From contig OU744732.1 in the NCBI GenBank assembly GCA_916613615.1, positions 50,738,227 through 50,802,226 of the forward strand: a stretch of DNA of 64,000 bases, read 5' to 3'. The stretch comes from Steromphala cineraria. Its lineage: Eukaryota; Mollusca; Gastropoda; Trochida; Trochidae. Under the pieces are notes generated by a model that saw nothing but the letters and a program-made list of their open reading frames with translations, made no database searches and was not told the DNA's origin. The number at the start of each line of letters is the position of its first letter. The first letter of the stretch is position 1. Shown piece by piece: positions 1-12,976 of this stretch. The position numbers and the translations under genes are program-made.

Positions 1-133
1 AGAGACAACAAATGACTGTTACAAAAGCACTAAGAGACAAAACACAGAACTATGGGGGGAAATAATGTGGCAAGTGGTTACATGTATAACATAGGGATCC
101 ACTAAAGGATACTAGCGAGTACAGATAATGTGG

Positions 134-500
134 TTAAAGGGGCAGTAGCATGTTTTAAGGGGGAATATAAGGTGATGTCAGGAACATGAAAATTAATGGT
201 TCCAATTGAAAGACAATGTGTTCAAACTAAATGGGGCAGTAATACTTCAAATTTATAACGTAAAATTTAGCCATGCGACTGCTTTTTCTTACATAAAATG
301 AATTAAAGGTGTTCACACAAAATGGTCGACAGTGGATTTTATGTGAATCTTCATACTTTGTTCTCTGACTGTTGATGATTGGTTTGTGTAATGAGATTTT
401 TGTCACTGTCAAAAAAAATACATTTAGCATTAACTTACAATTATCAGTGAAAGTTTAGAAATATAAAATTATCAAAAAAAACGTGCTACTGCCCCTTTTA
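134..500 (-). mobile_element. TTAA-type MITE, family 1 (Q1 copy)
   Basis: A 367-bp element starting TTAAAGGGGCAGTAGCA and ending with the inverse, GTGCTACTGCCCCTTTTA. In Q2 and Q3 the right end still reads CCCCTTTAA, giving TTAA at both edges. Known superfamilies with TTAA target sites are piggyBac and Kolobok; which applies here is inference. There is no transposase. A 67-codon ORF on the minus strand is only element sequence. Confidence 0.85.
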
Positions 501-1288
501 CTCTAGGTAGAGGAAAATTACAAGAGGGATGTACCGGAAAAACTCTTGATGAAGTCATCCCTATGTATTCCATTGGTTTTTGAGGGTACACCCCTCTTGT
601 TAAAGCAATAAGGAGGTGCTTAGCTTAAACATTGTTTACAATGCAATGAATAGATTTATTTAATAGATATATAAATTTGAATATCAAAAATGTGAAAAAA
701 TACATCATCAAGATGGTAAGAAGTTAATAATTTTAATAAATGAAATTTGGAGATCATGAATTTCTTGACGAAAATATGCCATCAATTTTCTAAATTGTAG
801 ATTTGATATCGTACAACAATATTGACTTTCTTTAAAAAGTGCTTATATTTCATCATATCTTTAATATTTTTATTAGAACTGAATTCTTTTCATCTTTGTT
901 TGATATGTTATCTAAATGTTAATCTGTTGGTATTTACCAAAATGGCATTTGAAAGTATGATGTATATATATATTGAATCATCAATTCGAAACCAGGTTTT
1001 GACTAAAACAAAATGTAACAGGTTTACTGTGTTCATTGTTATAATGAATGAAAATAAATGATAAAAAATGATAATGAAATAAAACTTACTCATGATTGAC
1101 AGTCTGAAGATGTAAGTTTTATTAGCATTTTATATTTCAAAATGAAGATATTTGCAAGATTTTTGGGTTATTGAAAGCAGTTTTCGGCAAATTTTTGCTT
1201 ACTTAGACTTATAAGGCCCTAATTTGTATAGCTGGTTCTGAACTCCCAAGAGTTGAAAATGTTGTCACCCTTTCACTAAGGTTATACC

Positions 1289-1719
1289 TTAAAAGGCGCC
1301 TCTCGGTGATTTTCATCATATTTTCTTTTCTTTTGTGACGCATGTAAATATCATAATTCATTATATGGATAAAAGATTCCGATACATTCGTCCGAAAATG
1401 GAAAATTTACAACAAATACATGTTTTCTAGGATCACCTAAATGTAACACAAATTCACACTTCAAGCTGATACTTACAAATAACCTATCAAACGTCACCAA
1501 CTCATAACTGTGATTCTAAATGCTTTAGATAAATTATTTTTCACGGATTGACGTGTGTTAAGGTTTTCGATCAATACATCGCATCTTCAAATCCTCCTGT
1601 TGTCATTTTTTGACACCGAATATCTTTAAAATGGTTCTGTCTTGCAACAGTCGATACATCTCTATCAGATGACACTGTTGGTGAAGTTTTGCAAATATGA
1701 TCACTGATTGGCTACTTAA
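1289..1719. mobile_element. TTAA-type MITE, family 2 (Q1 copy)
   Basis: Left edge is TTAAAAGGCGCCTCTCGGTGA. Right edge is TCACTGATTGGCTACTTAA, which in Q2 reads TCACGGATTGGCTACTTAA. The ends are imperfect inverted repeats flanked by TTAA. The interior matches the better-preserved copy at 61785-62260, including the block GATTGACGTGTGT and the segment around CAACAGTCGATACA. Confidence 0.65.
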
Positions 1720-2070
1720 TGATCTAAACTCATCAATTTATTTATTTAATTGAATGACGTTGAATGTGTCAGAGGTGTATCTAGTAGACTGGACACATAT
1801 TATATAGTTACCAACACGATCCGGATGTCACAGAATGCTTTGCTAAGCAAGAAGTCCATTGCAATATGGTAAAACGCTTTCTAGATAACATTTCTCTTTA
1901 ATGTTCATCCATTGATATGTTGTATTAAATTTGTCATGTATTTTATTATCTTGCCAGACGTTCATTATGCTTTCAGACTGTTTGATTGTTTTTGACAATT
2001 ATATTGCAAAACGGAGAGCCATTAAGAGATGAAAAGAAAATGTTTCATTTAAACAATTTTGCTGTTATTC

Positions 2071-2130
2071 CATTCTCTCCCCACAGAGGCAACTCAGTCA
2101 TACTTGAGCTGCCTCTGTGGGGAGAGAATG
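2071..2130. mobile_element. 60-bp foldback element (Q1 copy)
   Basis: A perfect 21-bp inverted repeat, beginning CATTCTCTCCCCACAGAG, extends to 26 bp with one mismatch around an 8-base loop. Q3 carries the same element at 23650. Q2 lacks it, with the empty site CTGTTATTC at 14538-14546. In Q1 the left flank is CTGTTATTC, but 13 bases of the right flank have been lost. Confidence 0.85.
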
Positions 2131-3479
2131 CTGTCATGGTAAAGTAAAACAGATTATTTATCTTCCCCACAATCTTAAATGTTATACTTTCTAAATTAAA
2201 GTTTTAATATTTACATAATTTTCGTACAGTTTATTCATAAATATGATGTCAATTCAAATTTAACCTTATCAAGTTTCCATGCCAAAATTAATAAAAAAAT
2301 AATTTTAGTAGCAAAATGCAAACTCATTTAATGCTATGATTTTGTTGTTATGAACAGATACATTGAGAATAAAATTACATGTCATATTCAGCTCTTTCCT
2401 AACCCAAAGGAATATGAATATGTCAAGATACTGTTATTTCTTTGTAAGAAAATATTTTGATCATACATTGAAAATAAAACTTGTTCAACATATTATGTGA
2501 TATTAGAAATCAAATATTCAAATGATTTATTCTCGACTAGAACAATATGTAAATAGCTTACCTGAAGAAGACATTTCTCCTACAGATGAATTTTAAAAGT
2601 TGCTTTGACATAAATAAGTAGAACTGATGTTACGACAGCTGTTAACCAGCTGATGTTAAAAATCTTATGTCAAATCTTCTTTGGAGTCACGCGACCAATT
2701 ACCATTAATACTTTGAAACTTCAACTGTACTTTAAGCAATTGAGCCTTACAAACTGAATATACATGTCTATAATTTCTTCTTGGTTCACTGCACTATTGG
2801 TATTCAAACCTTTTATTTTTTTATGTGTGATACTATGAACTAGGTATCTGATATCATATATAAATTACACATTGAATAAATTTGAATTTAAACTATAGTT
2901 TAAGTTCATGTATTTACTTTCAATGGAAAGATATTTTTTCTTAAACTGTGTATTAACAAATCAAAGAAGGAAATACATAACCAATATGTAAAAAGCAATG
3001 AATATGAAAAAATAACGGAAAAATACGAACAACGGAAATTGCATAGACGTTTTCTCATTGACCAAGATACAGCAGCTGTCATAGACATTCTTGACAAACT
3101 AATATATGACACATATTATGGGGGAAGAGTCATTTGGAAACGTATCAGTGTTTTCATGATAATTATCATCTTCAGTAAGTACCCGAAAAGCTCTTTAAAC
3201 GTCACATAAGAAATTTGATACTTATTTATCGTGCAAAAGAAAGTACGAAACTCATTTTGAACAAATTCCGTCAATACACCAGGTATTTGAGTGAATATAT
3301 GATTTGATAGATTGAAAAATTATTGATAAATGGAATTACTCGTTAAACTATACCATACAACTACACAACATTATCACTTTTTCAGTCAGTCAGAATTCAT
3401 ATGTTAAAGACACTATAACATCAAAATATTTCATCAATATATGACATGAATTGCTGCAGTATGCGCCTCATCATGGACC

Positions 3480-3819
3480 TTAAAGGGGAAGTAGCACGTT
3501 TTTTGATAATTTTATATTTCAAAATTTTCACTGATAATTGTAAGTTAATGCTAAACGTATTATTTTGTCAGTGTCAAAAATCCCATTACACAAGCCAATC
3601 ATCCACAGTCAGAGGACAAAGCATGAAGATTCACATAAAATCCATTTGCGGCCATTTTGTGTGAACATCTTTATTTCATTTTGTGTAAGAAAAGGGAATC
3701 CCATGGCTAAACTTTACATTATCTATTTGAATTATTACTGCTGCAATTAGTTTTACTGCGTTGTCTTTCAATTGGAACCATTAATTTCCATTTTCCTGAC
3801 ATCACCTTATATTCTCCCT
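3480..3819 (+). mobile_element. TTAA-type MITE, family 1, right end truncated
   Basis: Begins TTAAAGGGGAAGTAGCACG and runs through the family 1 interior to TTATATTCTCCC, where the next family 1 copy starts at once. The right terminal inverted repeat is missing. Q2 and Q3 have an empty site here: GGACCTTAATAGCATG at 16269 and the matching TTAA at 25430-25433. Confidence 0.85.
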
Positions 3820-4184
3820 TTAAAGGGGCAGTAGCACGTTTTTTGATAATTTTATATTTTAAAATTTTCACTGATAATTGTAAGTTAATGTTAAATATAT
3901 TATTTTGACAGTATAAAAAATCTCATCACACAAGTCAATCACCCATAGTCAGAGGACAAAGTATGAAGATTTACACAAAATCCATTGGCGGCCATTTTTG
4001 TGTGAACACCTTTAATTCATTTTGTGTAAGAAAAAGGAATCGCATGGCTGAACTTTACATTTTATATTTGAATTATTACTGCTCCATTTAGTTTAAATAC
4101 ATTGTCTTTCATTTGGAACCATTAATTTTCATTTTCATGACATCACCTTATATTCCCCGTAAAAACGTGCTACTGCCCCTTTAA
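3820..4184 (+). mobile_element. TTAA-type MITE, family 1, second of a head-to-tail pair
   Basis: Full-length 365-bp copy from TTAAAGGGGCAGTAGCACG to GTGCTACTGCCCCTTTAA, abutting the truncated copy at 3480. The pair sits in a site that is empty in Q2 and Q3. Confidence 0.9.
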
Positions 4185-7093
4185 TAACATGTTTGTTGGT
4201 ATTTTTATAGATTTTTTTACGAGTGTTATACTTTCTTTTATACATGGTAATTAATAACTCACCTTACAAGTTCAGAATGAATATGAACAATTATATACTA
4301 AAATATCATCTTTACTGTAGAAATTATTGAATAATGAAAAATTAAAATCACATTTTTACAAATTTAACAAAAGCAAATTTAAATATCATATCTGCAATAA
4401 CTGTTGAAATTTGTCGAGATTAAATATATCATTATGCTGTTAAATGAGTTTTTACAAGTAATTTCGCAATTTTGAAATCAGACAGTAATACATTTTATTA
4501 GACAATGTAGCCTTTATATAATAGAAATGATGGATGATCTTTTCACATAGGCGCATATATTTCATTACACCTTAAATTGTCTATCAACACATGGATATTG
4601 ATAGTTTATGATGTCTTATGATGTTGGTTTTTAACGACTTTTAACAGACTGTTTGTCAAAGGCTATTTGTTAAAGAAAATTTCAATTTGGTGAAACATAA
4701 ACTGAATACCAGAGATGAAGATTGAATGTTAATGTACTGATTTTAAGCGTTAACGTCTGTAAAACATGAAACAATAGAATTCTAAAAGAGATAAAATGGA
4801 CTTAAGTACATAACATTAATTCATAGGAGATAAGAAAGGGTACCTGAATAGCACACAAACACACATATGATCACACATTGTGATATCTATTAAGATTATT
4901 TAGACTCGCTAGTCAATATATATTGATAGTAGAATATAGATTTCGTACATCAAATGAGATGTACATTTGGTATTAAGGAATGGATAAATGCTTGGTATAA
5001 CTTTTTACGAAATACTGATGATGATGATAATAAAGTTGACTATTGTTTTGGAAATGTTTTTATTTCAGTCATAACCAGTTTAAACATAACTTTTTGATTG
5101 TGTGATCTTTATACCGTTTACCTGTGATTTATTGTTGAATCTTAAGATATTGTTAAGTCAGTGGTGATTTTGTTTTTTTTGTAAGTAGTTTCATCTTCAA
5201 CTTTTTTATGTCGACGACATATGCAACCTATCAGAATCTAAAACTTATGACTTTTAATGTATAAAAATGATAAACAATGTTAAAATGTTATATAGAAAAT
5301 ACACTTTGCATTGATATGAAAGAAAAGCTTTAGGCCTTGGTCATATTTGTTCATTTGAAATAATGTAATGATGCCAATTTCCCTATAGGAGTGTACATGG
5401 AACATTTAAATCGAAAATTAAGAAAATTTCTAATTTCAAAGATATAACCCAATCTGTCTATTTTTCCTTCAAAATTTTGAAGTTATGCACCAATGACAGA
5501 CACTCCGAAAACACGAATATAATACAGATGAACAATTGGTCATCTTTTGTCATTTCTGACGTCCAAATTAAATCCTAATGACATGACATTGATTTTTTCG
5601 GCATAATGGTACCACAAAAGTAAAGCTCTGTCTAGGTTAGTGATGAATTACGTCTTGTTACTGCTCAAGTTTGGACGCTGTTACTTGATAGGGACAACCA
5701 TCCTTCCACAAAGATCCAAAATGATCAATTGTTTCTCAGAAAATGTTAACAAAGAGTCACTGTGTTGTTTCGTGTTTCAATTTGTGAGAAAAAGTTATTT
5801 TATAGATCAATCTCCTTCACCGAGATAATAATGCAAACATTTTAAAGAAGAAAATTAACTAATTACTTGAAAACATTTAGTAAAATAATGATGTCTCTTT
5901 TTAATGTCTTGATATTATGTTTTCTATACATTGACTTATAACATTAAAGATTAATATGATAAAGTGGAGACAGACATTGATTTGGTTGCTTCGTGTAGAT
6001 TTCAAAAATTGAAAATAAAAAGGTTACCGTAAATTGATGAAGGCTATTGCGAAATGAATAATTGATACTAAAACTAGTCTGGCCTTTGAAATGTAAGAAT
6101 TCATAAATTCATAAGGACAAGAAAATTATCAATGGACAGCAAAAACGATTCCTGATGGTACCAAATGATAAAGTGATAAGTAACTTATTTAATATTCTGA
6201 TATGATAAATATTTTTCATATATGAAGTGAATACCATTTAAATGAAGTTGAATACATTTTTTTAATGAATCGTTGATTTGATAATTCATGAAAGTGATTT
6301 GCAAAAAGTACCAATATGGACAAAATTTGATAGATTGGCACGAATCGTGACATGCACAATCTATGGAAAAACTCGTTAAACTATTGCGGTAAACCAAACA
6401 AAACCAACACGAATGGCAAAACAGAACGAGACAATATACACACGATTATCATCATTAGTCAGTCAGAATTCACATGTTAAAGACACAATAACAAAGTAGA
6501 ATTCATCAATATATCGTTTAGTACCATTGGCATCAACGCAAGTAGTAATTGGCACTCGAGTTGGTCTGGTTTTAACGAATTTTCGAACTTACACCATTAA
6601 CCAATTAATAAAGACAAGAAAATGCTGAATGGACAAAAATGAGAACTGAAAGTAATGATTGATGTAATGCGAAAGAATATTTACATTACAAATCTTTTTC
6701 ATGTATGAACTGCATATATGTAATAATAATATATGTACAAATTAACTTTGATAATTGTTGTTAATATGAAATGAATCGTTGATCCTTCATTATAAGCAAT
6801 ATGTAATGGATATCGATACCTGAATTGATTTTGTAAACAAATATCATTTATAGTTTTTTTTTAAACCAATCACAGGATACTTGCCTTTGAAAACATCATG
6901 ATTGTTTTGGTCGATCTCGCCAATTACCTTAATAAATGACATTTTAGTTGTAAAATTAGCAGTAAAGTTGTGTCAAGATTCCTCTTCATAATTATGTTGG
7001 TATTTAACTACCTGCAACGAAAAAATGCCATCCCCTAAAATGCAAGAGCGTTTTATCCACATAGGGGTAAGTACAGCTTACACATGGGAACCA

Positions 7094-7180
7094 GTGCTTT
7101 CGTAGATATAACCAGTTTGTAGATGGTGTGTTTTTGTAGACTTTTTGGAGTCTACGAAACTACCGTGTCTACGAAAACAC
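7094..7180. repeat. 87-bp foldback hairpin (Q1)
   Basis: Outer arms GTGCTTTCGTAGA and TCTACGAAAACAC pair, and an inner arm pair, GTTTTTGTAGAC and GTCTACGAAAC, lies between them. The same structure is at 30453-30539 in Q3. It is a possible miniature foldback element. No target duplication was recognised. Confidence 0.6.
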
Positions 7181-7720
7181 CTACACCCTTAAACATTATT
7201 TCAGAAACCTTTCGTCATATATAACATTTGAAACACCATTTGGTCACGTTTATACAAGCATGTCTTTAGAAAATTGGCATTTTGAATTTTCCTCATCAAA
7301 GCAGAGTAAAATATATCTTTTTGCGTGTTTTAGGACGCCTTAAATCTATGAGACGTCAACTTATCCCATGTAAATCCAAAGAAGGTGCTTTATGTTGACA
7401 TTTCTCATTTACATACATACATGTATTTCATAAATTCTTAACGTGTATCCTAACATTTTGTTGAAAAGAAAACCCTAGAAAAGGATTTCTGAATCCCTAA
7501 GTGTTTGAACATAACAGTTAAGAAATTTATCAATTAAATCCCTGATGTGTAAACTTTCGTAATTCTGTTTACAAAAAATTTGTTCATTAATGACATTAGA
7601 ATTCAACTTAATCAGGCTGTAGTTTTGTGTTGGCTCTGAAGAAAATCAGGTGAAGTTTCTCTGCCGTTCAGTGCAATCATCTTTAATCTTTTTCGATATG
7701 AATATTGAAATTGAAGATGT

Positions 7721-7764
7721 AGACAGACAGGGAGACAGACAGACAGACAGACAGAGAGACACAG
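7721..7764. repeat. GACA microsatellite (Q1)
   Basis: Interrupted (GACA)n tract. The Q3 counterpart at 31080-31130 has a different copy number. Confidence 0.8.
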
Positions 7765-8639
7765 ATAGAGAGACTCAAAGTTTACCCTTTTCCTAAAACC
7801 AGAGCATTTATATAACTAATATGATATATTTCTATATTGTGTCTAGACAGAAAGTATCTTGAAGTTTTTAAATGCTAATAATTTTTTATTTTGACGTCCA
7901 TATTTACAGCATACACTTAAATCGAATTAGTTGATTTGTATGACATACCAAGGAATCTGACATCATAGAGTTTTGACAATAGATGACACAGTCTTTAAAA
8001 AAAATTATATAAAACATGTACTCAACAAGAAAGCAACATTTAAAAAGATTTCAGTCACTGAGTTAAAACAAAAACTTTAATGCAAAAAAATAATTTTTAA
8101 TATTTTGTCATTTGAAAATGATGAAAATATACATCTTCAAGAATTGTTATAAGTTTAGATTGATGGGATAAGATATGTTGAAATTATTTCAATCTTATTT
8201 AAACATTTTCATTTTGGTTGAGCTTCAGAGTTCTTACATTATTAAAAGGACCTTCCTGTCGGGTTACTTTTTTGTAGAAACGAATACCAAGAGGACGCAG
8301 CGATGCATTATATTCTTTGTCATAATGTTAAAAAAATGTAGAAAAACTAAAATATCACCCTCATTGACACACTTAAAAATAAGTGTGAATTATATAACAT
8401 CATATATAAGTATAAACAGGAAAGTACTCTTGAATTTTGTTTTAACATACAATATCCTGATAGGAATGTCCCTTAAAGATGTTCGATTACGATGATTTTG
8501 ATTCAAACCAACCAGAGCCTATATACTGTACGAGCATTTAATGACATCACTTTTTCTTGACAATAAAAAAAGATAGCTAATATAACTATTTACAATATAA
8601 AGATCATTTAAATAAGATTACATTATAAGTTATACCATT

Positions 8640-8725
8640 CAGAGGCGGGGTCATGGGGAGATATCCGCCTTGAGCTAGGTTTTATGCCACGAGCGGAAGG
8701 TGATTATCTCCTCATGCACCCCGCC
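8640..8725. repeat. GC-rich foldback element, right arm deleted (Q1)
   Basis: Left arm starts TTATACCATTCAGAGGCGGGG. Relative to the intact 110-bp copy at 31997-32106, the outer part of the right arm plus about 58 bp of flank are missing here. Confidence 0.75.
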
Positions 8726-9012
8726 CGCGTAAGTCATTTAACTATTGTTTGTTCAAAGCAACATTTCAGTTAATCAAAAGTAACCAGCATCATCAAGTGT
8801 TCGAGGTAACATACATTTTAAGACACTCAATCTGCACGCTTTTTTCATGCTTTTTATGTGCCGGGGTATAAATGATTTATTATCCCGCTCAAGAGGGTGA
8901 TATCAGTATTTATTCAGCGTCACGTGGACCAATCAAAGATCGAGATTCTTACATGAGGTAGGATAACTTAAATTGGATAACTTAAATTAAAATGTCAGAA
9001 AAACCAATTATA

Positions 9013-9222
9013 AAGATTGAAGTCCATTTGCGGTCATTTTGTGTGAACACCTTGGTTCATTTTGTGTACGAAAATGAACCATATTGCTGAACTTTATATT
9101 ATTTATTTCATATATTAATGCTTCATTTAGTTTAAAAACATTGTCTTTCAATTCGAAATAAAATACTTTAATTTCCTTTTATCACCTTATATTCCCCATA
9201 AAATGTGCTACTACCACTTTAA
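9013..9222 (+). mobile_element. TTAA-type MITE, family 1, right-half remnant (Q1)
   Basis: Only the right half remains, from the block CCATTTGCGGTCATTTTGTG to the degraded terminus GTGCTACTACCACTTTAA. The matching remnant in Q3 is at 32454-32666, so the loss predates the Q1/Q3 duplication. Confidence 0.75.
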
Positions 9223-9314
9223 AGTATTGATAAACTTTTAGAGTTTATTTTAGATTTGCACAAGTCTTGAATTATATCAGAGTAATGTATTTATAAAATG
9301 AAAAAAGGTAAAAC

Positions 9315-9349
9315 TCACGTGACTTTGCCATTGGTGCCAAGTCACGTGA
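9315..9349. promoter_or_regulatory. Paired CACGTG palindrome (Q1)
   Basis: Two TCACGTGA octamers lie in an extended inverted repeat. TCACGTGACTT on the left mirrors AAGTCACGTGA on the right, around a 13-base centre. CACGTG is the core E-box of bHLH-ZIP factors. It is conserved at 33637-33671 in Q3. Function is inferred only from the motif. Confidence 0.35.
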
Positions 9350-10292
9350 CACAAATGGAAAACAAGAGCTATTTATGGATCACGATCATCACCCCTGTAG
9401 AAAGACCACCTAAACCTCATCAAAAGTCGGATCACAAAACTGTGAGAAGCATTTGAAATTTGACAAATACTGTGCACGGATACCAACTTTTGAAGAATTG
9501 CCATAGTTCCTAAATTATTATTTACAATTTGTTTTCTCAATATAGATATAAGATGTCAAGATATTGGACAATCCCAAAACAGCAAAAACAATTGTATTTT
9601 TACCATATGAAAACTTATACCCGTTTGCGTTTGACCATCGTCAACACTTTCTTTAAGTGACGTCATGAACGTAAAATGCTATAAGTGTGTATTGCGTTTT
9701 GGACGTACTTATTAGGAGACCAAGGGCGAGTGAAATCAGAGCTCTTCGATTCCTCAGTGGTCCTACATTAACCACTAAACTTTGATTTATTACAAATGCT
9801 AAATGGTAAGAATAGACTTAATTTGTGAAGATATACAGCTATTTAAAGGTCCTATGCCCTTTTACTGATTAAAGAACACTCAGTCTTTCACAGAACATGC
9901 TTCAGTCAAATCTGACTCACCAATCTATGAACAAGCCACGATTAAGGGTAAACAGGAATACTGAAAGAGCCATTAGGTGACGTCACACAATCCTTGTATG
10001 TTTTGTTTAATTATTGTTATTTTTTGTGCTTACAGTTGTCTTGAGCATATTTAAGTCTGATCCGATGTTTTCTTTCCAATATTCATGATTTTAGAGTGAA
10101 CAAATTATCAAAATGATGGTCTGTAATTTTTATTTTTGACCCCTTCTCATTTAAAATGTTTTGAGCGCAACCTTTTAGCACTTTTCGTTATTTAATGAGA
10201 GTAATTTTAATTGAGTGATAAGGTTCTTTTGCCGATTAGTTTATATTCCAAAGAAAATAGTGAAATATGTTTGTGGTTATCTGAACTTTAAG

Positions 10293-12476
10293 AAATGATA
10301 CACTGATATTGTGAAACTTAATTCAAGTACTTTAATGTTTGCTAATTGTTTAAGGATATCCACCAACCCAGGACCTCACTGAATACTCATCACGTTAAGA
10401 AGTCCGTTTGTAATTTGACAAACACTTTGCAAATGTCATTTCTCGGTGTCATGTTGCTCACGTGATAAATTATATTTGATCTGACATTTAGATTTTATTG
10501 TCTCAGATTTCCTGTAAACTTTCAGACAATTAAATTGATATAATTGACAACCAGCTAACAAGAATAACACCCATTAGAGAGGAAAGAAAGATGTTCCAAT
10601 TATACAATACTGGCTTCGTCATGAAGGGCAGCTGCGTCTCGGTCTAGCTATTGTTTATTCCCCACATAATTTGCATTATATACTTATTTCTTTTGAATAA
10701 TAGTTCGTATTTCATGGAAAGTGTTAAAAGCTGTTAATTGAAATGTAGTGTTATCATGGCTGTGTGTTTAAGATAATCATGATTTAATGTTTTTATTGTA
10801 TAACAAAAATATTAGTGAACATGTGCTTATCATAATTAAGTTGTTTTAAGATAATTATTTAAATGTCATGATAAACTACAAAAAGTTATTTTTTTGGGAG
10901 AGAATAAGATTAAAAGTGATGTAATAACATTGCAATTCCTGTTTAAGAAATTATGTCATTTCAGATTCTATCAAGGAGTAATGATGCAATTTTGTTTTAG
11001 TTTCAACATTTCAATGCAGTTTATATTCTCTACACTGTTCTCAACTTGATTAATCACTGGTTTTGTTATGGGTAAACATAGTATGTTTCACTGATATTGA
11101 AATCAGCCAATTGTTTTAAAATTGTGGAACATACTCAAGAAAAATTGAAATTTCATAAAAACATGCGAAATGATTGAAATTTGGAAAACATACTGTGTAC
11201 TCTCAATAGAACATCCTTTAGTCATATGTGGTTTTATCACTGCCTCGGTATCATTATGATAACAGTTTTGGTTCTCATAAAGAATCTTTATTGGAAATAC
11301 TGAGGTGAGGTGAGGTGAGGTGAGGTGAGGTGAGGTGAGGTGAGGTGAGGTGAGGTGAGGTGATTGACTGTTCAAGAAAGAGAAACGCCCAAGCGGTGTT
11401 AAGCACTAACTCACTCACTCTGCATTGCGGTGAAGTTTACGAGCATCGACTGGAACAAATGAACTATGCTAAAATTCAGTGTAGCATTGGAGCCAAACCG
11501 TACCGTGCATAGAACAGTTTTTTAAACTGCAGAAAAAGCAACCAAGCCCCAGGCGGGATTCAAACCCTGGATATCTCGATCCATAGACGAACGTGTTAAC
11601 ATCCGGGCTATCCCCCAAGGAAATAATGATCAACCACATACTCATTATCATATATTGTTTAAACAGTCAAATCAGGTGTTTAACTCCAAATTTATTTCAC
11701 TAAAACTGTCAAAACTGATATTGACTTGAGTTACTAAAAATAGACTAGATGACGTCACACCAATGTATCATGACATTATTGGTCCACAATCAAAGCAATA
11801 TGATCAGATTTACGCTGACTGTAGGTTTTTGTACTATTTTCATTTTTAGAATGAAAGATTTCTTGACTGGTGAAGTTGGTTAATACGTTTTTTTACCTTT
11901 CTAAATAGATATTGACCTTATCACCAGACGAACATTTTTAATTTTGTACATCGATGAAAATCGATATTTACAGTGTATGTACTACTTTTTAAAAATAGAT
12001 CACTTTAAATCACATTGACTTTAGTAACTTTGTTAATGCACAATTCCACACTTTTCATGAGACTGTGTAACCTAAATAAACAAGAAAACATTTGACAAAT
12101 ATAGAAACCAATGAATATGGATACAAGACTGACAAATACAGTGAGAACGGATATTTTACAGCCAGTTTATGACTAACCAAGGCGATTGTGGTGGGCTTAG
12201 ATACTTTTGACGACATAGTTGACATACTTGACAAAATAAATGAGAATGCTTTCAAGTCACCAGATCCATACAATTGCCAAGCACGTTGCTTGTAATAAAA
12301 TTCTATAAACAATCTTTTCAACTTGAAATATCGGCAAGAGACTCAGTGTGGTTTAACCTGTGTAAAGAAGAGTGTTCATTTGATTTGAAACCAAATATAC
12401 ATGTTAATTCGAATACATTACTCAATTCTTAGCAGTGATATAGTTTAATGTATTGAAATCCCTAAAAGAATTATTC
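10293..12476. repeat. Large tandem duplication unit, P segment copy 1
   Basis: Recurs as P2 at 19202-21578, in both cases immediately upstream of a Q copy. It contains the SINE at 11300-11618. No coding exon was recognised. The minus-strand ORF at 12055-12321 (88 codons) is the same in both copies, but the whole segment is near-identical, so that is not evidence of coding. Confidence 0.9.
11300..11618 (-). mobile_element. tRNA-derived SINE with pentanucleotide tail (P1)
   Basis: On the minus strand the head carries a Pol III box A (TAGCCCGGATG, 11600-11610) and a box B (GGTTTGAATCC, 11556-11566). Their starts are 44 bases apart, as in tRNA genes. A unique body follows, then a tail of (TCACC)n at 11301-11363, about 12.6 repeats. 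The flanks GGAAATA at 11293-11299 and 11619-11625 look like a 7-bp target-site duplication. The body includes the block GCGGTGTTAAGCACTAACTC (plus strand), and P1 has lost about 45 bp present in P2. No acceptor stem pairing is possible, so it is not a functional tRNA gene. Confidence 0.75.
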
Positions 12477-12609
12477 AGAGACAACAAATGACTGTTACAA
12501 AAGCACTAAGAGACAAAACACAGAACTATGGGGGGAAATAATGTGGCAAGTGGTTACATGTATAACATAGGGATCCACTAAAGGATACTAGCGAGTACAG
12601 ATAATGTGG

Positions 12610-12976
12610 TTAAAGGGGCAGTAGCATGTTTTAAGGGGGAATATAAGGTGATGTCAGGAACATGAAAATTAATGGTTCCAATTGAAAGACAATGTGTTCA
12701 AACTAAATGGGGCAGTAATACTTCAAATTTATAACGTAAAATTTAGCCATGCGACTGCTTTTTCTTACATAAAATGAATTAAAGGTGTTCACACAAAATG
12801 GTCGACAGTGGATTTTATGTGAATCTTCATACTTTGTTCTCTGACTGTTGATGATTGGTTTGTGTAATGAGATTTTTGTCACTGTCAAAAAAAATACATT
12901 TAGCATTAACTTACAATTATCAGTGAAAGTTTAGAAATATAAAATTATCAAAAAAAACGTGCTACTGCCCCTTTAA
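12610..12976 (-). mobile_element. TTAA-type MITE, family 1 (Q2 copy)
   Basis: Same insertion as 134-500, with intact TTAA at both ends. Confidence 0.88.

Larger units (their letters stand above)
1..10292. repeat. Large tandem duplication unit, copy Q1
   Basis: First copy of a unit that recurs at 12477 (Q2) and 21579 (Q3). The first bases reappear at both places, and the first 1.9 kb is nearly identical in all three. Q1 lacks about 1 kb present in Q2 and Q3 (it jumps at about 5315 to the equivalent of 18421 in Q2). Its right half, about 5330-10237, has a counterpart only in Q3 (28958-34645). It is AT-rich with no convincing coding exon. Everything recognisable inside is MITE, foldback or microsatellite material, listed separately. 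An older internal resemblance exists: 3290-3440 resembles 6300-6520, both ending in a shared block around TTAAAGACAC. Confidence 0.9.

Noticed and set aside
227..430. A 67-codon ORF repeated at 12703 and 21805, and similar ORFs at 3565, 15733 and 24895.
   Set aside because: All lie inside TTAA-type MITE family 1. Conservation reflects recent element or segment duplication, and other copies of the family have broken frames.
822..1093. ORFs conserved in all three Q units (822-1061 plus, 908-1093 minus).
   Set aside because: The surrounding DNA is equally conserved, the two ORFs overlap on opposite strands, and codon content is AT-driven. No sign of selection on protein.
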